Made by a program: the position numbers and the translations under genes. This document shows positions 50,613 to 59,531 of a stretch of 64,000 nucleotides of DNA, in pieces; positions within the stretch are counted from its first letter, which is position 1, and each line of letters opens with the position of its first letter. The notes beneath the pieces were generated by a model, which was not told where the DNA came from, did no database searches, and saw only the letters and a program-made list of their open reading frames with translations. Origin of the DNA: Skermanella mucosa (GTDB taxonomy: Bacteria > Pseudomonadota > Alphaproteobacteria > Azospirillales > Azospirillaceae); NCBI RefSeq assembly GCF_016765655.2, contig NZ_CP086106.1, positions 342,001 through 406,000 on the forward strand, given 5' to 3'.

Positions 50613-51449
50613 CTAATTCAATTCGGTCCGCACCTCCCACAGTTCCGGGAAGAACGTCATGTCGAGCGCGCGGCGCAGATAGCCGACGCCGGCGGTGCCG
50701 CCGGTGCCGCGCTTGAAGCCGATGATCCGCTTTACCGTGGTCATGTGGCGGAACCGCCATTGCTGGAACCAGTCCTCCAGGTCGACCAGTTCCTCGCCGA
50801 GCTGGTAGAGGTCCCAGTGTTGCCGGGTGTTGCGGTAGATTTCCAGCCAGGCCGCGAGCACGGTCGGGTCGCTGCGGTGGGGAGTCGAGAGGTCGCGGTC
50901 CAGGACCTCCCGGGATATGGCGAAGCCGCGCCGGGCCAGAAGCCGGATCGTGGCGTCGTACAGGCTGGGGCCTTCGAGGGCGGCCTCGAGGGCGGCATGC
51001 AGGTCCTCGCGGTGGCGATGGGGCGCCAACATCGCGGCGCGCTTGTTGCCGAGCAGGAATTCCATCATCCGGTACTGGTGCGACTGGAAACCCGAGGACT
51101 GCCCGAGCCGGTCGCGGAACTTCAGGTAGTCGGCCGGGGTCAGGGTGGACAGGATGTCCCAGGACTGGATCAGTTGGCTCTGGATCCGCGAGACCCGGGC
51201 GAGGTTCTTGAAAGCCGGCTGGAGGTCGTCGCGCTCCAGCCCGGCGATGGTCGCCTGAAGCTCGTGGATCGCCAGCTTCAGCCATAGCTCGGTCGCCTGG
51301 TGGATCACGATGAACAGCATCTCGTCATGCTGGTCGGACACCGGCCTCTGGCAGGCCAGCAGGGGATCGAGCCCGAGATAGTCGCCGTAGCTCATGGCGC
51401 CGCTGAAGTCGGTGTGGGCGCCCGTATCCTCGTGGTCGGGATCTTCCAT
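50613..51449 (-). CDS. kynA: Tryptophan 2,3-dioxygenase
   Basis: A 278-residue heme enzyme that converts L-tryptophan to N-formylkynurenine, first step of the kynurenine pathway. Family motifs: [13 protein letters not shown] with the substrate-side Tyr, [31 protein letters not shown], and the heme-ligand His in [13 protein letters not shown]. It lies 37 bp after kynU on the same strand, so both are in one operon. The formamidase step (kynB) is not in the window. The TAG stop is joined to the intergenic repeat. Confidence 0.96.
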   Translation of the reverse strand: MEDPDHEDTGAHTDFSGAMSYGDYLGLDPLLACQRPVSDQHDEMLFIVIHQATELWLKLAIHELQATIAGLERDDLQPAFKNLARVSRIQSQLIQSWDILSTLTPADYLKFRDRLGQSSGFQSHQYRMMEFLLGNKRAAMLAPHRHREDLHAALEAALEGPSLYDATIRLLARRGFAISREVLDRDLSTPHRSDPTVLAAWLEIYRNTRQHWDLYQLGEELVDLEDWFQQWRFRHMTTVKRIIGFKRGTGGTAGVGYLRRALDMTFFPELWEVRTELN

Positions 51450-51486
51450 GAGGGTTTCTCCTTACCTTCGGGTCAGATGCCCTGAT

Positions 51487-52728
51487 TCAGGTAACCGCGG
51501 CGCGGCGGTGGAATTCCGGGCGGTCCCACTCGCGGCCCTCCATCACGGCGCGCAGATGCTCGACCGCCCGCCACACGTCGGCATGGCCGACATAGAGCGG
51601 CGCGAAGCCGAAACGCAGGATGTCGGGCGCCCGGAAATCGCCGATCACGCCGCGCCGGATCAGCGCCTGCACGATGGCGTAGCCCTGCCCGTGGGCGAAG
51701 CAGACCTGGCTGCCCCGCCGTTCCGGGTCGGCCGGGGAGGCGAGGCGGAAACCATGGGCGCCGCAGCGGGCGGAGACCAGATCGGCGAACAGGGTGCCGA
51801 GCGCCATCGACTTGGCGCGCAGTTCGGCCATGTCTGCCTCCAGCATCAGGTCCACCCCGACCTCCAGTGCCGCCAGGCTGATCACCGGCGGCGTGCCGAC
51901 CAGCATCCGGTCGAGGCCATCGGCGGGGCGGTAGTGTCCGTCGAAGGCGAAAGGGGCGGCGTGGCCCATCCAGCCCGACAGCGGCGGGGCCAGGGTGTCG
52001 TGGTGGCGGGCGGCGGCGAACAGGAAGGCCGGCGCGCCGGGGCCGCCGTTCAGGTACTTGTAGCCGCAGCCGACCGCGAAGTCGGCGCCGCAGCCGTTCA
52101 GGTCCACCGGCAGGGCGCCGGCGCTGTGGGCGAGGTCCCACAATGTCAGGGCACCGGCAGCCTGCGCCAGGCTGGTCACGGCGGCCATGTCGTGGATCCG
52201 GCCGCTGCGGTAATTCACGTGGGTCAGGGAGACCAGCGCCACGTCGTCGCCGATCGCGCCGGCCAGCTCGTCCGGACCGGCCAGCCGCAGCTCGTGACCC
52301 TGGCCGAGAAGATCGACCAGGCCTTGCGCGATGTAGAGGTCGGTCGGGAAATTGCCCGGCTCGGACAGGATGACCCGGCGGCCGGGGCGCAGCCGCAGCG
52401 CCGCCGCCATCAGCTTGAACAGGTTGACCGAGGTCGAGTCGGCGACCCTGACCTCGCCGGGGCCGGCGCCGACCAGCCGCGCGATCTTGTCGCCGACGCG
52501 CCGGGGCAGGTCGATCCAGTGGTGGGCGGTCCAGCTCCCGATCAGGTCGCGGCCCCATTCGGCCTCGACCACCGAGGCGACCCGCGCCGCCGTCGCCCGG
52601 GGCAGGGCGCCCAGCGAATTGCCGTCCAGGTAGATGACGCCCTCGGGCAGGGCGAAGCGGTCGCGGAACCGGGCCAGCGGGTCGGCGGCGTCAAGCGCCT
52701 CGCAGGCGGCGAGATCGATCTCCGGCAT
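51487..52728 (-). CDS. kynU: Kynureninase
   Basis: A 413-residue PLP enzyme that splits kynurenine to anthranilate and alanine. The PLP lysine is K224 in GCGYKYLNGGPG; ADSTSVNLFKL and DLAHSAGALPVDL are other family segments. ATG 52728 (MPEIDLAAC) is preceded by a GGGG-rich ribosome-binding site; the frame opens 13 codons earlier. First gene of kynU-kynA, divergent from the truncated haemoglobin gene. No regulator of the Lrp/KynR type is adjacent. Confidence 0.96.
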   Translation of the reverse strand: MPEIDLAACEALDAADPLARFRDRFALPEGVIYLDGNSLGALPRATAARVASVVEAEWGRDLIGSWTAHHWIDLPRRVGDKIARLVGAGPGEVRVADSTSVNLFKLMAAALRLRPGRRVILSEPGNFPTDLYIAQGLVDLLGQGHELRLAGPDELAGAIGDDVALVSLTHVNYRSGRIHDMAAVTSLAQAAGALTLWDLAHSAGALPVDLNGCGADFAVGCGYKYLNGGPGAPAFLFAAARHHDTLAPPLSGWMGHAAPFAFDGHYRPADGLDRMLVGTPPVISLAALEVGVDLMLEADMAELRAKSMALGTLFADLVSARCGAHGFRLASPADPERRGSQVCFAHGQGYAIVQALIRRGVIGDFRAPDILRFGFAPLYVGHADVWRAVEHLRAVMEGREWDRPEFHRRAAVT

Positions 52729-52886
52729 CAGCCGGCCCCTTCGGTTGTTTCCGGGCGTTGACGGCACACTGCACGATATCGGGAGCGGAAACCAGGGGGC
52801 GACCTAGCGACGCACAAAGATGCTTTCCATGTGCATGTTATCTCCCGCGGGCTAGGGTGGGAGCCGACCCGAGACCGGAGGAAGCC

Positions 52887-53279
52887 ATGAGGTTCGACAG
52901 CATCACCGAAGAGACCATCGTCACCCTGGTGGACCGCTTCTACGCGCGCATCCGAGACGACGCGGAACTCGGCCCGGTGTTCGAGCGGGTCGTGGACGGC
53001 CACTGGGACCGGCATCTGGGCACCATGTACCGGTTCTGGTCCTCGGTCATGCTGAAGACCGGGACCTACCATGGCAGCCCGATGCAGGCCCACATGCGCA
53101 TTCCCGGGATCGAGGCGGGGCTGTTCGCCCGGTGGCTGTCCCTGTTCGAGGAGACCGCCGCCGAACTGTTCGAGCCGCCGCAGGCCGAGCGCTTCCTGGA
53201 GCGGGCGAGGCGCATCGCGGAGAGCCTTCAGCTCGGCCTGTTCTTCCGGCCGGGTGCCGCGGCGGCCCTTTCCGCCTGA
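52887..53279 (+). CDS. Group III truncated haemoglobin
   Basis: A 130-residue truncated haemoglobin of group III. Pattern: F-Y-A-R-I-R near the start of helix B, the HWDRHLGTMYRFWSSVMLKTGTYHG stretch of helices C-E, proximal His in MQAHMRIPGI and RWLSLFEETAAELF in helices G-H. Such proteins bind oxygen or nitric oxide; group III members are linked to nitrosative stress or microaerobic respiration. GGAGG Shine-Dalgarno before ATG 52887. About 105 bp before the PepSY operon and possibly part of it. Confidence 0.93.
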   Translation: MRFDSITEETIVTLVDRFYARIRDDAELGPVFERVVDGHWDRHLGTMYRFWSSVMLKTGTYHGSPMQAHMRIPGIEAGLFARWLSLFEETAAELFEPPQAERFLERARRIAESLQLGLFFRPGAAAALSA

Positions 53280-53385
53280 AGGTCCTGTTCCGTCAGGCTG
53301 CCGTCAGGCGGGGCGCCTAGGGTCTCCTTCATCGATCAACGGCGCGGACCATTCCGGTCCGCCGAAATCGGAAGGAGAACGCGTC

Positions 53386-53676
53386 ATGAAGAAGCCCGTC
53401 CTGCTCGGCACCGCCACGCTCGCCCTCGCCCTCGCCCTGCTGGCCGGTCCGGCGTCGGCCGGTCCGAACTGCACCAAGGAACCCCGGGACAAGTGGCTTT
53501 CCGAAGCGGACATGAAGCAGAGGATCGCCGAGATGGGGTACCGGGACATCCGGACCTTCAAGACCACCAGCGGCAATTGCTACGAGATCTACGGCTACGA
53601 CAAGGACGGCCGCAAGGCGGAGGTCTATTTCGATCCGATCGATGCCAGGATCGTCAAGGCGGAGGTCGACGACTGA
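53386..53676 (+). CDS. PepSY-domain secreted protein
   Basis: A 96-residue periplasmic protein: signal peptide of about 25 residues (ending SAG), then one PepSY domain with MKQRIAEMGYRDIRTFKTTSGNCYEIYGYDKDGRKAEVYFDP. The two cysteines (one at the mature N terminus, one in the first strand) could form a disulfide. GGAGAAC before the ATG. Its stop overlaps the next start (TGATG), so the four genes from here to 56322 are translated as one unit. PepSY proteins in such operons are thought to sense or modulate periplasmic metals or redox state. Confidence 0.9.
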   Translation: MKKPVLLGTATLALALALLAGPASAGPNCTKEPRDKWLSEADMKQRIAEMGYRDIRTFKTTSGNCYEIYGYDKDGRKAEVYFDPIDARIVKAEVDD

Positions 53677-54260
53677 TGACGGGAACGGACATCGGCGGAG
53701 GCGTGGCCGGGGGAGCGGAGGGCGGCACCCGATACGGGACCGTCATGGTGTGGGACCCGGTCGTCCGCCTCTTCCACTGGGGGGTCGTGGCGGGGTGCGC
53801 CGCCAACCTCTTCATCGTCGAGGACGGCGGGCTGGCCCACGAGGTCATCGGCTATGCGGTCGCGGCGGTCCTGGCCGTCCGGATCGCGTGGGGCTTCGTC
53901 GGGACGCGCCATGCCCGCTTCGCCGACTTCGTGCCGACGCCGGCCCGGGTGGCCCGGTACGCCCTGCTCCTGCTGCGGGGGCGCGAACCCCGGCAGCTCG
54001 GCCACAATCCGGCCGCCGCGGTCATGATCATCACGCTGATGCTCCTGCTCGCCTCGGTCAGCGTCACCGGCTGGATGGCGACGCTCGACGCCTTCTGGGG
54101 ACTCGAGTGGGTCGAGAAGCTTCACGAAGGCACGGCGGACGCGATACTCTGGCTGGCCCTGCTCCATGCCGCCGCGGCGATCTATGAGAGCGTGCGGCAT
54201 CGCGAGAACCTGGTCTGGGCGATGGTCACCGGCCGGAAACGGGCCTGGGAACCGGAATGA
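53676..54260 (+). CDS. Cytochrome b561-family membrane protein
   Basis: A 194-residue di-heme membrane cytochrome with four helices. Likely heme histidines lie in RLFHWGVV, GLAHEVIGY, EKLHEGTAD and LLHAAAA. These proteins move electrons between quinone, periplasmic partners and sometimes superoxide. The start overlaps the PepSY stop and the stop overlaps the response regulator start as ATGA. The gene set PepSY-cytochrome b561-two-component suggests the regulator controls, or senses through, this pair. Confidence 0.9.
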   Translation: MTGTDIGGGVAGGAEGGTRYGTVMVWDPVVRLFHWGVVAGCAANLFIVEDGGLAHEVIGYAVAAVLAVRIAWGFVGTRHARFADFVPTPARVARYALLLLRGREPRQLGHNPAAAVMIITLMLLLASVSVTGWMATLDAFWGLEWVEKLHEGTADAILWLALLHAAAAIYESVRHRENLVWAMVTGRKRAWEPE

Positions 54261-54937
54261 GGCTTCTGCTCGTCGAAGACAACGAAAGGCTCGCCGGCCT
54301 GATGGCCGGCGGGCTCGCCCGCGCCGGATTCGCGGTGGACGCCTTCGGGTCCCTGGAGGAGGCGGACGCCGCCGTCGCCGCCGTGAACTATGACCTGATC
54401 GTGCTCGACCTGGGTCTGCCCGACGGGGACGGGCTGGCCTGGCTGAAGGGCTTCCGGGCTCGCAGCCGGGGAATCCCGGTCCTGGTCGCGACGGCGCGGG
54501 GCGGCTTGGACGACAGGGTGTCGGGCCTGGACACCGGGGCGGACGACTATCTGGTCAAGCCGTTCGAGATGGACGAGCTGCTGGCCCGCTGCCGGGCGCT
54601 GCTGCGCCGCCCCGGCTCCTGCCTCGCCACGATCCTGACGGAGGGCAACGTGGCCTTCGACACCGTCTCCCGCCGCATCAGCGTCGGCGGACGGGCGATC
54701 GACGCGCCGCGCCGGGAACTCGACCTGATCGAGATCCTGCTGCGCCGCGCCGGGCAGGCGGTGACGCGCCCGGTCCTGGAGGAAAGCCTCTACGGGTTCA
54801 ACGACGAGGTGACGCCGAACGCGCTGGAAGCTCACGTCTCGCGGCTGCGGCGCCGGCTCGCCGAAGCCGGGGCCGACGCGTCGATCCATACCGTGCGGGG
54901 AGTCGGCTACCTGCTGCGGACCGAGGGAGCGGCGTGA
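54257..54937 (+). CDS. OmpR-family response regulator (QseB/PmrA-like)
   Basis: A 226-residue regulator. The receiver domain has phosphoacceptor D51 (LIVLDLGLPDGDG) and the K in LVKPFEM; the C-terminal winged helix is of the OmpR type (RRELDLIEILLRRAGQAVTRPVLEESLYG, then EAHVSRLRRRL). Overlaps both neighbours by four bases. Cognate to the kinase that follows. Target genes are most likely its own operon. Confidence 0.95.
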   Translation: MRLLLVEDNERLAGLMAGGLARAGFAVDAFGSLEEADAAVAAVNYDLIVLDLGLPDGDGLAWLKGFRARSRGIPVLVATARGGLDDRVSGLDTGADDYLVKPFEMDELLARCRALLRRPGSCLATILTEGNVAFDTVSRRISVGGRAIDAPRRELDLIEILLRRAGQAVTRPVLEESLYGFNDEVTPNALEAHVSRLRRRLAEAGADASIHTVRGVGYLLRTEGAA

Positions 54938-56322
54938 CCGGCCGGCTCGGCATCGGGGGACGGCGGCAGCGGCGGTCGGTGGCGCAGCTGATCACCGTAC
55001 GACTGGTCGTGGTCGCGGTCCTCGTGATGGCGGCCCAGGTGGTCCTGGTCGCCTTCCATTATGGGCTGGACGGCAGCCGGCTGGGCCTGCGGGTCGCCGC
55101 GAGCGAGGCGCAGCGGCTGGCCGACCATGTCGCGCCGGGCGCCGACGGCCGCCCGGCCCTCGACCTGCCGGAAGAGCATGCCGGACGCTACCGGCGCCAT
55201 CCCGATGCCTATGGATTCCGCATCGTCGACGGCCGGGGCGACGTCGTCGCCGGGATGAACGACGGTCTGTTCACGGTTCCGCTGCCGGAGCCCGCCACCG
55301 CACCCGACCTGTTCTGGCGCACCATCCCCGGCGGCGCGGGGCCGGTCCGCATCCTGGCGCAGCGATTCGACGCGATCGAGCCCGGTTTCCTGGTCTGCAT
55401 CGCGATCGCCGCCGATCCGGACCATATCGGCTGGGGCGTGCTGGCGCACGAGGTGATGGACCATGTGGCGATCCCCATGGTGCCGCTGGCGCTGCTGCTC
55501 CTGGGCGTCAACGTGTTCGCGGTCCGGCGCACCCTGCTGCCGCTGGGGCGGGCCGCCGGGCAGGCCAGGAAGCTCGACGTGCGGCGCGGCGGCCTGCGCC
55601 TGGATGCGGGCGCGGATCTGCCGCGCGAGGTCCATGCGCTGGTCAGCGCGGTCAACGCGGCGTTGGGACGGGCCGACGAGGTCCTTCGATTCCAGCGCGA
55701 CTTCACCGCCAACGTGGCCCATGAACTGCGCACGCCGCTGGCCGTCCTTCTCCTGGAACTGGACGGGATCGCAGGGCCGGCCGCGGCGGCCGCCAAGCGG
55801 GACGTGCAGGCGATGTCCCGGCTGGTCGATCAGCTCCTGCGGGTGGCGCAGCTGGAAGGGCTGAGCGCCGAACCGCCCGCCCGCGTCGACTTGGCCGAGG
55901 TGGGGCGCGAGACCGTCCGGCGGTTGGCCCCGCTGGCGGTGGACCAGGGCAGGGAGCTGGAGTTCCAGGACGACGGCGCCGCTGCCGTCGCGGGGCATCC
56001 CGACGCCATCGCGGGCGCCCTGCGGAATTTGGTGGAGAATGCCCTGCGGGCGGCGCCGCGCGGAACCGCCGTCACCGTGGTCGCCGGCCCGGGTGCTGCG
56101 ATCGAGGTCCGCGACCGGGGACCGGGAATCGAACCGGCCCTGCGCGACGGCCTGTTCGACCGCTTCGCGCAGGGCGACAGGCGGACCCGCGGCGGCGCCG
56201 GCCTGGGCCTGGCGATCGTGGCCAAGACGATGGAGATCCATGGCGGCGGAGTCACCATCGCCGGGCGGCCCGGCGGCGGAAGCCGCGTCAGGCTGCTCTT
56301 TCCGGAGTGCCCGCCGCCCTGA
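54934..56322 (+). CDS. Sensor histidine kinase of the PepSY/cytochrome operon
   Basis: A 462-residue kinase with a GTG start overlapping the regulator stop. Two membrane helices (about 25-45 and 170-195) bound a periplasmic domain; a short linker leads to HisKA (FTANVAHELRTPLAVL) and HATPase (NLVENALRAAP, GAGLGLAIVAKTMEIHGG). Its last 35 bp overlap the 3' end of ctaA on the opposite strand. The arrangement with its regulator is the normal cognate pair. Confidence 0.94.
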   Translation: MTGRLGIGGRRQRRSVAQLITVRLVVVAVLVMAAQVVLVAFHYGLDGSRLGLRVAASEAQRLADHVAPGADGRPALDLPEEHAGRYRRHPDAYGFRIVDGRGDVVAGMNDGLFTVPLPEPATAPDLFWRTIPGGAGPVRILAQRFDAIEPGFLVCIAIAADPDHIGWGVLAHEVMDHVAIPMVPLALLLLGVNVFAVRRTLLPLGRAAGQARKLDVRRGGLRLDAGADLPREVHALVSAVNAALGRADEVLRFQRDFTANVAHELRTPLAVLLLELDGIAGPAAAAAKRDVQAMSRLVDQLLRVAQLEGLSAEPPARVDLAEVGRETVRRLAPLAVDQGRELEFQDDGAAAVAGHPDAIAGALRNLVENALRAAPRGTAVTVVAGPGAAIEVRDRGPGIEPALRDGLFDRFAQGDRRTRGGAGLGLAIVAKTMEIHGGGVTIAGRPGGGSRVRLLFPECPPP

Positions 56323-57394
56323 CCTCGTAGCGGAACCAGACCAGCAGGCCGATCAGGGTCAGGGCGCCGGCCTGGTGGGCGGCGGCGACCGGGATCGCGA
56401 CGATGGTCAGAAGGGTCGCGACGCCCAGGGCGATCTGGAGCAGCATCATCGCGCCGGCGGCATAGGCCAGCTTGTGGCCGCGCGGGCTCAGGTCGGCCCG
56501 GACGGCGCGCCAGGACAGCGCCAGCACCACGATGCCGGTGGCGATGGCGAGCCAGCGGTGGGTGAACTGGACCGCCGCGTGGTTCTCCACCAGATTCAGC
56601 GGGGCCGGGTCGAGGAACCACATGTCGGACGGCACCAGCTGCCCGCCCATCAGCGGGAAGGTGTTGTAGATCATCCCGGCGTCCAGCCCGGCGACGAAGG
56701 CGCCCCAGGCAACCGTCACTGCAACGAAACCGAGAGCCAGCCCGGCGTGGCGCCTCAGGGACGGCGCCGCGGCGCTGCGGCCCGACAGCGGCTTCGGGTC
56801 GAGCAGCCCCAGGGCCACCCACAGCATCAGCGCGAAGATCAGGAAGGCGATGCCGAGATGGAGCGCCAGGCGGTAGTGGCTGACCGAGGGCCGGTCCACA
56901 AGGCCGCTGACCACCATGAACCAGCCGATGCCGCCCTGCAGTCCGCCCAGCACGAAAAGCCCGACCAGCTTGGGCATCAGGCCCTTGGGGATGCGCTTCG
57001 TCGCCCAGAACCACAGGAAGGGCAGCAGGAAGGCGAAGCCGATCAGCTGGCCCCACAGGCGGTGGAACCATTCCCAGAAGAAGATCAGCTTGAACTCGTC
57101 CAGCGACATGCCGGCATTGACGTAGCGGTATTCCGGCGTCGCCCGGTACAGGTCGAACACGCGGTTCCACTCGCCTTCGGACAGCGGCGGCAGCATGCCG
57201 ATCAGGGGTTTCCACTCGACCATGGACAGGCCCGACTCGGTCAGCCGGGTGATGGCGCCGATCACCGCCATGGCGAACACCATGCCGCAGCAGAACAGCA
57301 GCCATACCGCGATGGCCCGGGCGTGACGGGATACCGCGGGCGATGCCGCCGCGGAGGGCGCCGCATGCCGGGGCGCCGGATATGTCAGGGACAA
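56288..57394 (-). CDS. ctaA: Heme A synthase (CtaA/Cox15)
   Basis: A 368-residue membrane enzyme with eight helices that oxidises the C8 methyl of heme O to make heme A for cytochrome aa3 oxidases. Family features: GAITRLTESGLSMVEWKPLIGMLPPL, EFKLIFFWEWFHRLWGQLIG with heme-binding His, and FTHRWLAIATG plus AAHQAGALTL near the end. Alphaproteobacterial type, no CxC pair. Other cox genes are outside. Convergent overlap with the sensor kinase by 35 bp. Confidence 0.95.
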   Translation of the reverse strand: MSLTYPAPRHAAPSAAASPAVSRHARAIAVWLLFCCGMVFAMAVIGAITRLTESGLSMVEWKPLIGMLPPLSEGEWNRVFDLYRATPEYRYVNAGMSLDEFKLIFFWEWFHRLWGQLIGFAFLLPFLWFWATKRIPKGLMPKLVGLFVLGGLQGGIGWFMVVSGLVDRPSVSHYRLALHLGIAFLIFALMLWVALGLLDPKPLSGRSAAAPSLRRHAGLALGFVAVTVAWGAFVAGLDAGMIYNTFPLMGGQLVPSDMWFLDPAPLNLVENHAAVQFTHRWLAIATGIVVLALSWRAVRADLSPRGHKLAYAAGAMMLLQIALGVATLLTIVAIPVAAAHQAGALTLIGLLVWFRYEVRAAGTPERAA

Positions 57395-57478
57395 GGCTCC
57401 AACCCAATCTGATTATTCAAGGATGCTCTGCACCACCGCTCTATGTGGCGCGCGGCGCCGCCGCGTCAAACATCCGAG

Positions 57479-57517
57479 GGGATGCCGCATGCGGCCGGAA
57501 GTCGCATGCGGCATCCC
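57479..57517. terminator. Perfect 15-bp hairpin after the CBS protein gene
   Basis: GGGATGCCGCATGCG and CGCATGCGGCATCCC pair fully around a 9-base loop. It lies 14 bp beyond the CBS protein stop, between it and ctaA. No T-run follows; stability alone could cause termination or protect the RNA. Confidence 0.55.
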
Positions 57518-57531
57518 GAAGCACCCTGGGT

Positions 57532-57984
57532 TCAGGCGCCGATCGAGTAATCCTGCCCGAAGATGAACGAGTCGCGCTCCTTGATCTCCTGTTCGAGCTG
57601 GGCATGCACGGCCGCGTACAGGTCGCGGATGGAGACGATGCCGACCACGGCCCCGTCGCGCAGCACGGGCAGGTGGCGGTAATTGTGCCTGCGCATCAGG
57701 TCGAGCGCCTCGATCGCCATGGCGTCGGGCGGCAGGGTGTCCGGACCGGCGGTCATGACATGATGCAAAGGAGTGGTGTTCGGGTCGAGATCCTGGGCCA
57801 CGACGCGGGTGACCAGGTCGCGTTCGGTGAAGATCCCCTTCAGGCCGTTCCCCTCCATCACCAGCACGGCACCCACCCGGCGCTCGGCCATCGCCTTGAC
57901 CGCCGCGCCGACCATGTCATCAGGCTTGAACGAAATGACTTCCTGTTCCCGGACCACGTCCGGGACCAATTTACGCTTCGGCAT
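57532..57984 (-). CDS. Tandem CBS-domain protein
   Basis: A 150-residue protein made of two CBS domains (about residues 12-65 and 75-130). Features: AAVKAMAERRVGAVLVMEGNGLKGIFTERDL and YRHLPVLRDGAVVGIVSIRDL, both typical ligand-contact ends. Such stand-alone pairs bind adenosine nucleotides and modulate other proteins. ATG 57984 has a GGAGAGGGATAGGG leader. It follows the CorC-like gene on the same strand but may be separate. Confidence 0.93.
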   Translation of the reverse strand: MPKRKLVPDVVREQEVISFKPDDMVGAAVKAMAERRVGAVLVMEGNGLKGIFTERDLVTRVVAQDLDPNTTPLHHVMTAGPDTLPPDAMAIEALDLMRRHNYRHLPVLRDGAVVGIVSIRDLYAAVHAQLEQEIKERDSFIFGQDYSIGA

Positions 57985-58132
57985 TATCCCTATCCCTCTC
58001 CACCTGCGGACGGATCTGTCCGGGTCCGGCCTCTCCGCCAGAACCCCGGACGGAAAGTTTCGAGCAACTATACGCAATCTTGAATAAAATTTTTCGCGTA
58101 ATTGCGATTTTGGCAGGATCGTGCGCGAGTGG

Positions 58133-59470
58133 TCAAGCCGAAGCGGAAGCGGCGGCGTCCCCGCGGTCGCGCCTCGTTTCGTCGTCGTCGGCGTCCTCGG
58201 CCGGCGGGGTGATCCGGAGCGCCGTGATCTGGTTGCGCTGGCGGCGCAGCACCTCGAAGCGGAAGCCGTAGAAGGTGAAGGTCTGGCCGACCTCCGGGAT
58301 GCGGCGCGCCTCGTACAGGACCAGCCCGGCGATGGTCGAGGCCTCCTCGTCGGGCAGCCGCCACTCGAACTCGCGGTTCAGGTCGCGGATGGTCACCCAG
58401 CCGTCCACGATGTAGGTCCCGTTGGGTTGCGGGCGGACGCCGGCCACCGCGATGTCGTGCTCGTCGGAGATGTCGCCGACGATCTCCTCCAGGATGTCCT
58501 CCAGGGTCACGATACCCATCAGGGAGCCGTACTCGTCCACCACGAGCGCGAAATGCTCGCGCCGGCGGCGGAACTCCTGGAGCTGGTCGAACAGGGTCGT
58601 GGTGTCGGGGATGAACCAGGGATCGGCGGCGATGGCGCCGATGTCCAGCTTGTCCAGGTCGCCGGCGTTCGCCTGGACCTCGCGCAGCAGCGCCTTGGCG
58701 TGCAGGACGCCGACGATGTTGTCCGGCTCGTCGCGCCACAGCGGCAGGCGGGTGAAGGGGCTCTCCAGGACTTCCTGGACGATCCGGGCCGACGGCTGGC
58801 CGACGTCGATCGTCACCAGGTTGCGCCGGTGGGTCATGATCTCCATCACCTCGACGTCGGCGAGGTCCAGGATCGAGCGCAGCATGGCGCGCTCGTGCCT
58901 GACCTCCTCCTCGTCGCCGGGGTCTTCGCCCCGGTGCAGCTCGATGGCGCCGCGCAGCTCGTCGATGTTGGACTGCACGCCGACATTCTCGATCCCCGAG
59001 CCGAACGCCCGGAGCACCGCGCTGACCAGGACGTTGACCGCCGCGGTGACCGGCGAGAACAGCATCACCAGGAACCGCACCGGCCGGCCGACGAAGAGCG
59101 CCATGGTCTCGGCGTGGCGCAGGGCGTAGGTCTTGGGCAGCACCTCGGAGAAGATCAGCACCATCAGCGTCATGCCGAGCGTGGCATAGGCCACGCCGGC
59201 GTCGCCGACGAGCTGGATCAGGACGCTGGTCGCCAGCGAGGAGGCCAGGATGTTGACCGTGTTGTTGCCTAGCAGCAGCCCGCCGATCAGCTTCTCCTTG
59301 TCGTCGCGCAGGCGGTTGACCACGGCGGCGCGTCGGTCGCCCTCGTGTTCGAGCTGGTGCATCCGCGCCTTGGACGCGGCGGTCAGCGCCGTCTCCGACC
59401 CGGAGAAGAAGGCCGACATCACCAGCAGGGCGAGGATCGCTCCGATGGTCAGCCAGAGCGTCAGGTCCAT
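58133..59470 (-). CDS. CorC/HlyC family transporter (DUF21-CBS)
   Basis: A 445-residue membrane protein. An N-terminal DUF21/CNNM domain with four helices (about 1-190; FFSGSETALTAASKARMHQLEHEGDRRA) is followed by two CBS domains and a C-terminal CorC_HlyC domain (about 345-425). Homologues act in Mg2+ or Co2+ efflux or resistance. It follows aroB by 60 bp and completes the aroK-aroB-CorC order common in Rhodospirillales. Confidence 0.93.
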   Translation of the reverse strand: MDLTLWLTIGAILALLVMSAFFSGSETALTAASKARMHQLEHEGDRRAAVVNRLRDDKEKLIGGLLLGNNTVNILASSLATSVLIQLVGDAGVAYATLGMTLMVLIFSEVLPKTYALRHAETMALFVGRPVRFLVMLFSPVTAAVNVLVSAVLRAFGSGIENVGVQSNIDELRGAIELHRGEDPGDEEEVRHERAMLRSILDLADVEVMEIMTHRRNLVTIDVGQPSARIVQEVLESPFTRLPLWRDEPDNIVGVLHAKALLREVQANAGDLDKLDIGAIAADPWFIPDTTTLFDQLQEFRRRREHFALVVDEYGSLMGIVTLEDILEEIVGDISDEHDIAVAGVRPQPNGTYIVDGWVTIRDLNREFEWRLPDEEASTIAGLVLYEARRIPEVGQTFTFYGFRFEVLRRQRNQITALRITPPAEDADDDETRRDRGDAAASASA

Positions 59471-59531
59471 GATTGCGAGGCCTCGGTAACGGATGGGGGA
59501 GGGGGTGCGGGGAGGGGGTGCTGGTTGGCGT

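Larger units (their letters stand above)
48611..50613. repeat. Intergenic palindromic repeat (copy 2), split by a group II intron
   Basis: Left arm 48611-48630 (GGCCACAGATTCACGCAGAT) faces a right arm that starts at about 48683 and is cut after 48695. It resumes at 50596 and runs to 50613. Without the 1900 bases between, the right arm reads ATCTGCGTCCATCTGTGTTC then ATCTGCGGC, the expected element. Its size without the intron is about 103 bp, equal to copy 1. The right end overlaps the TAG stop of kynA. Confidence 0.8.
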
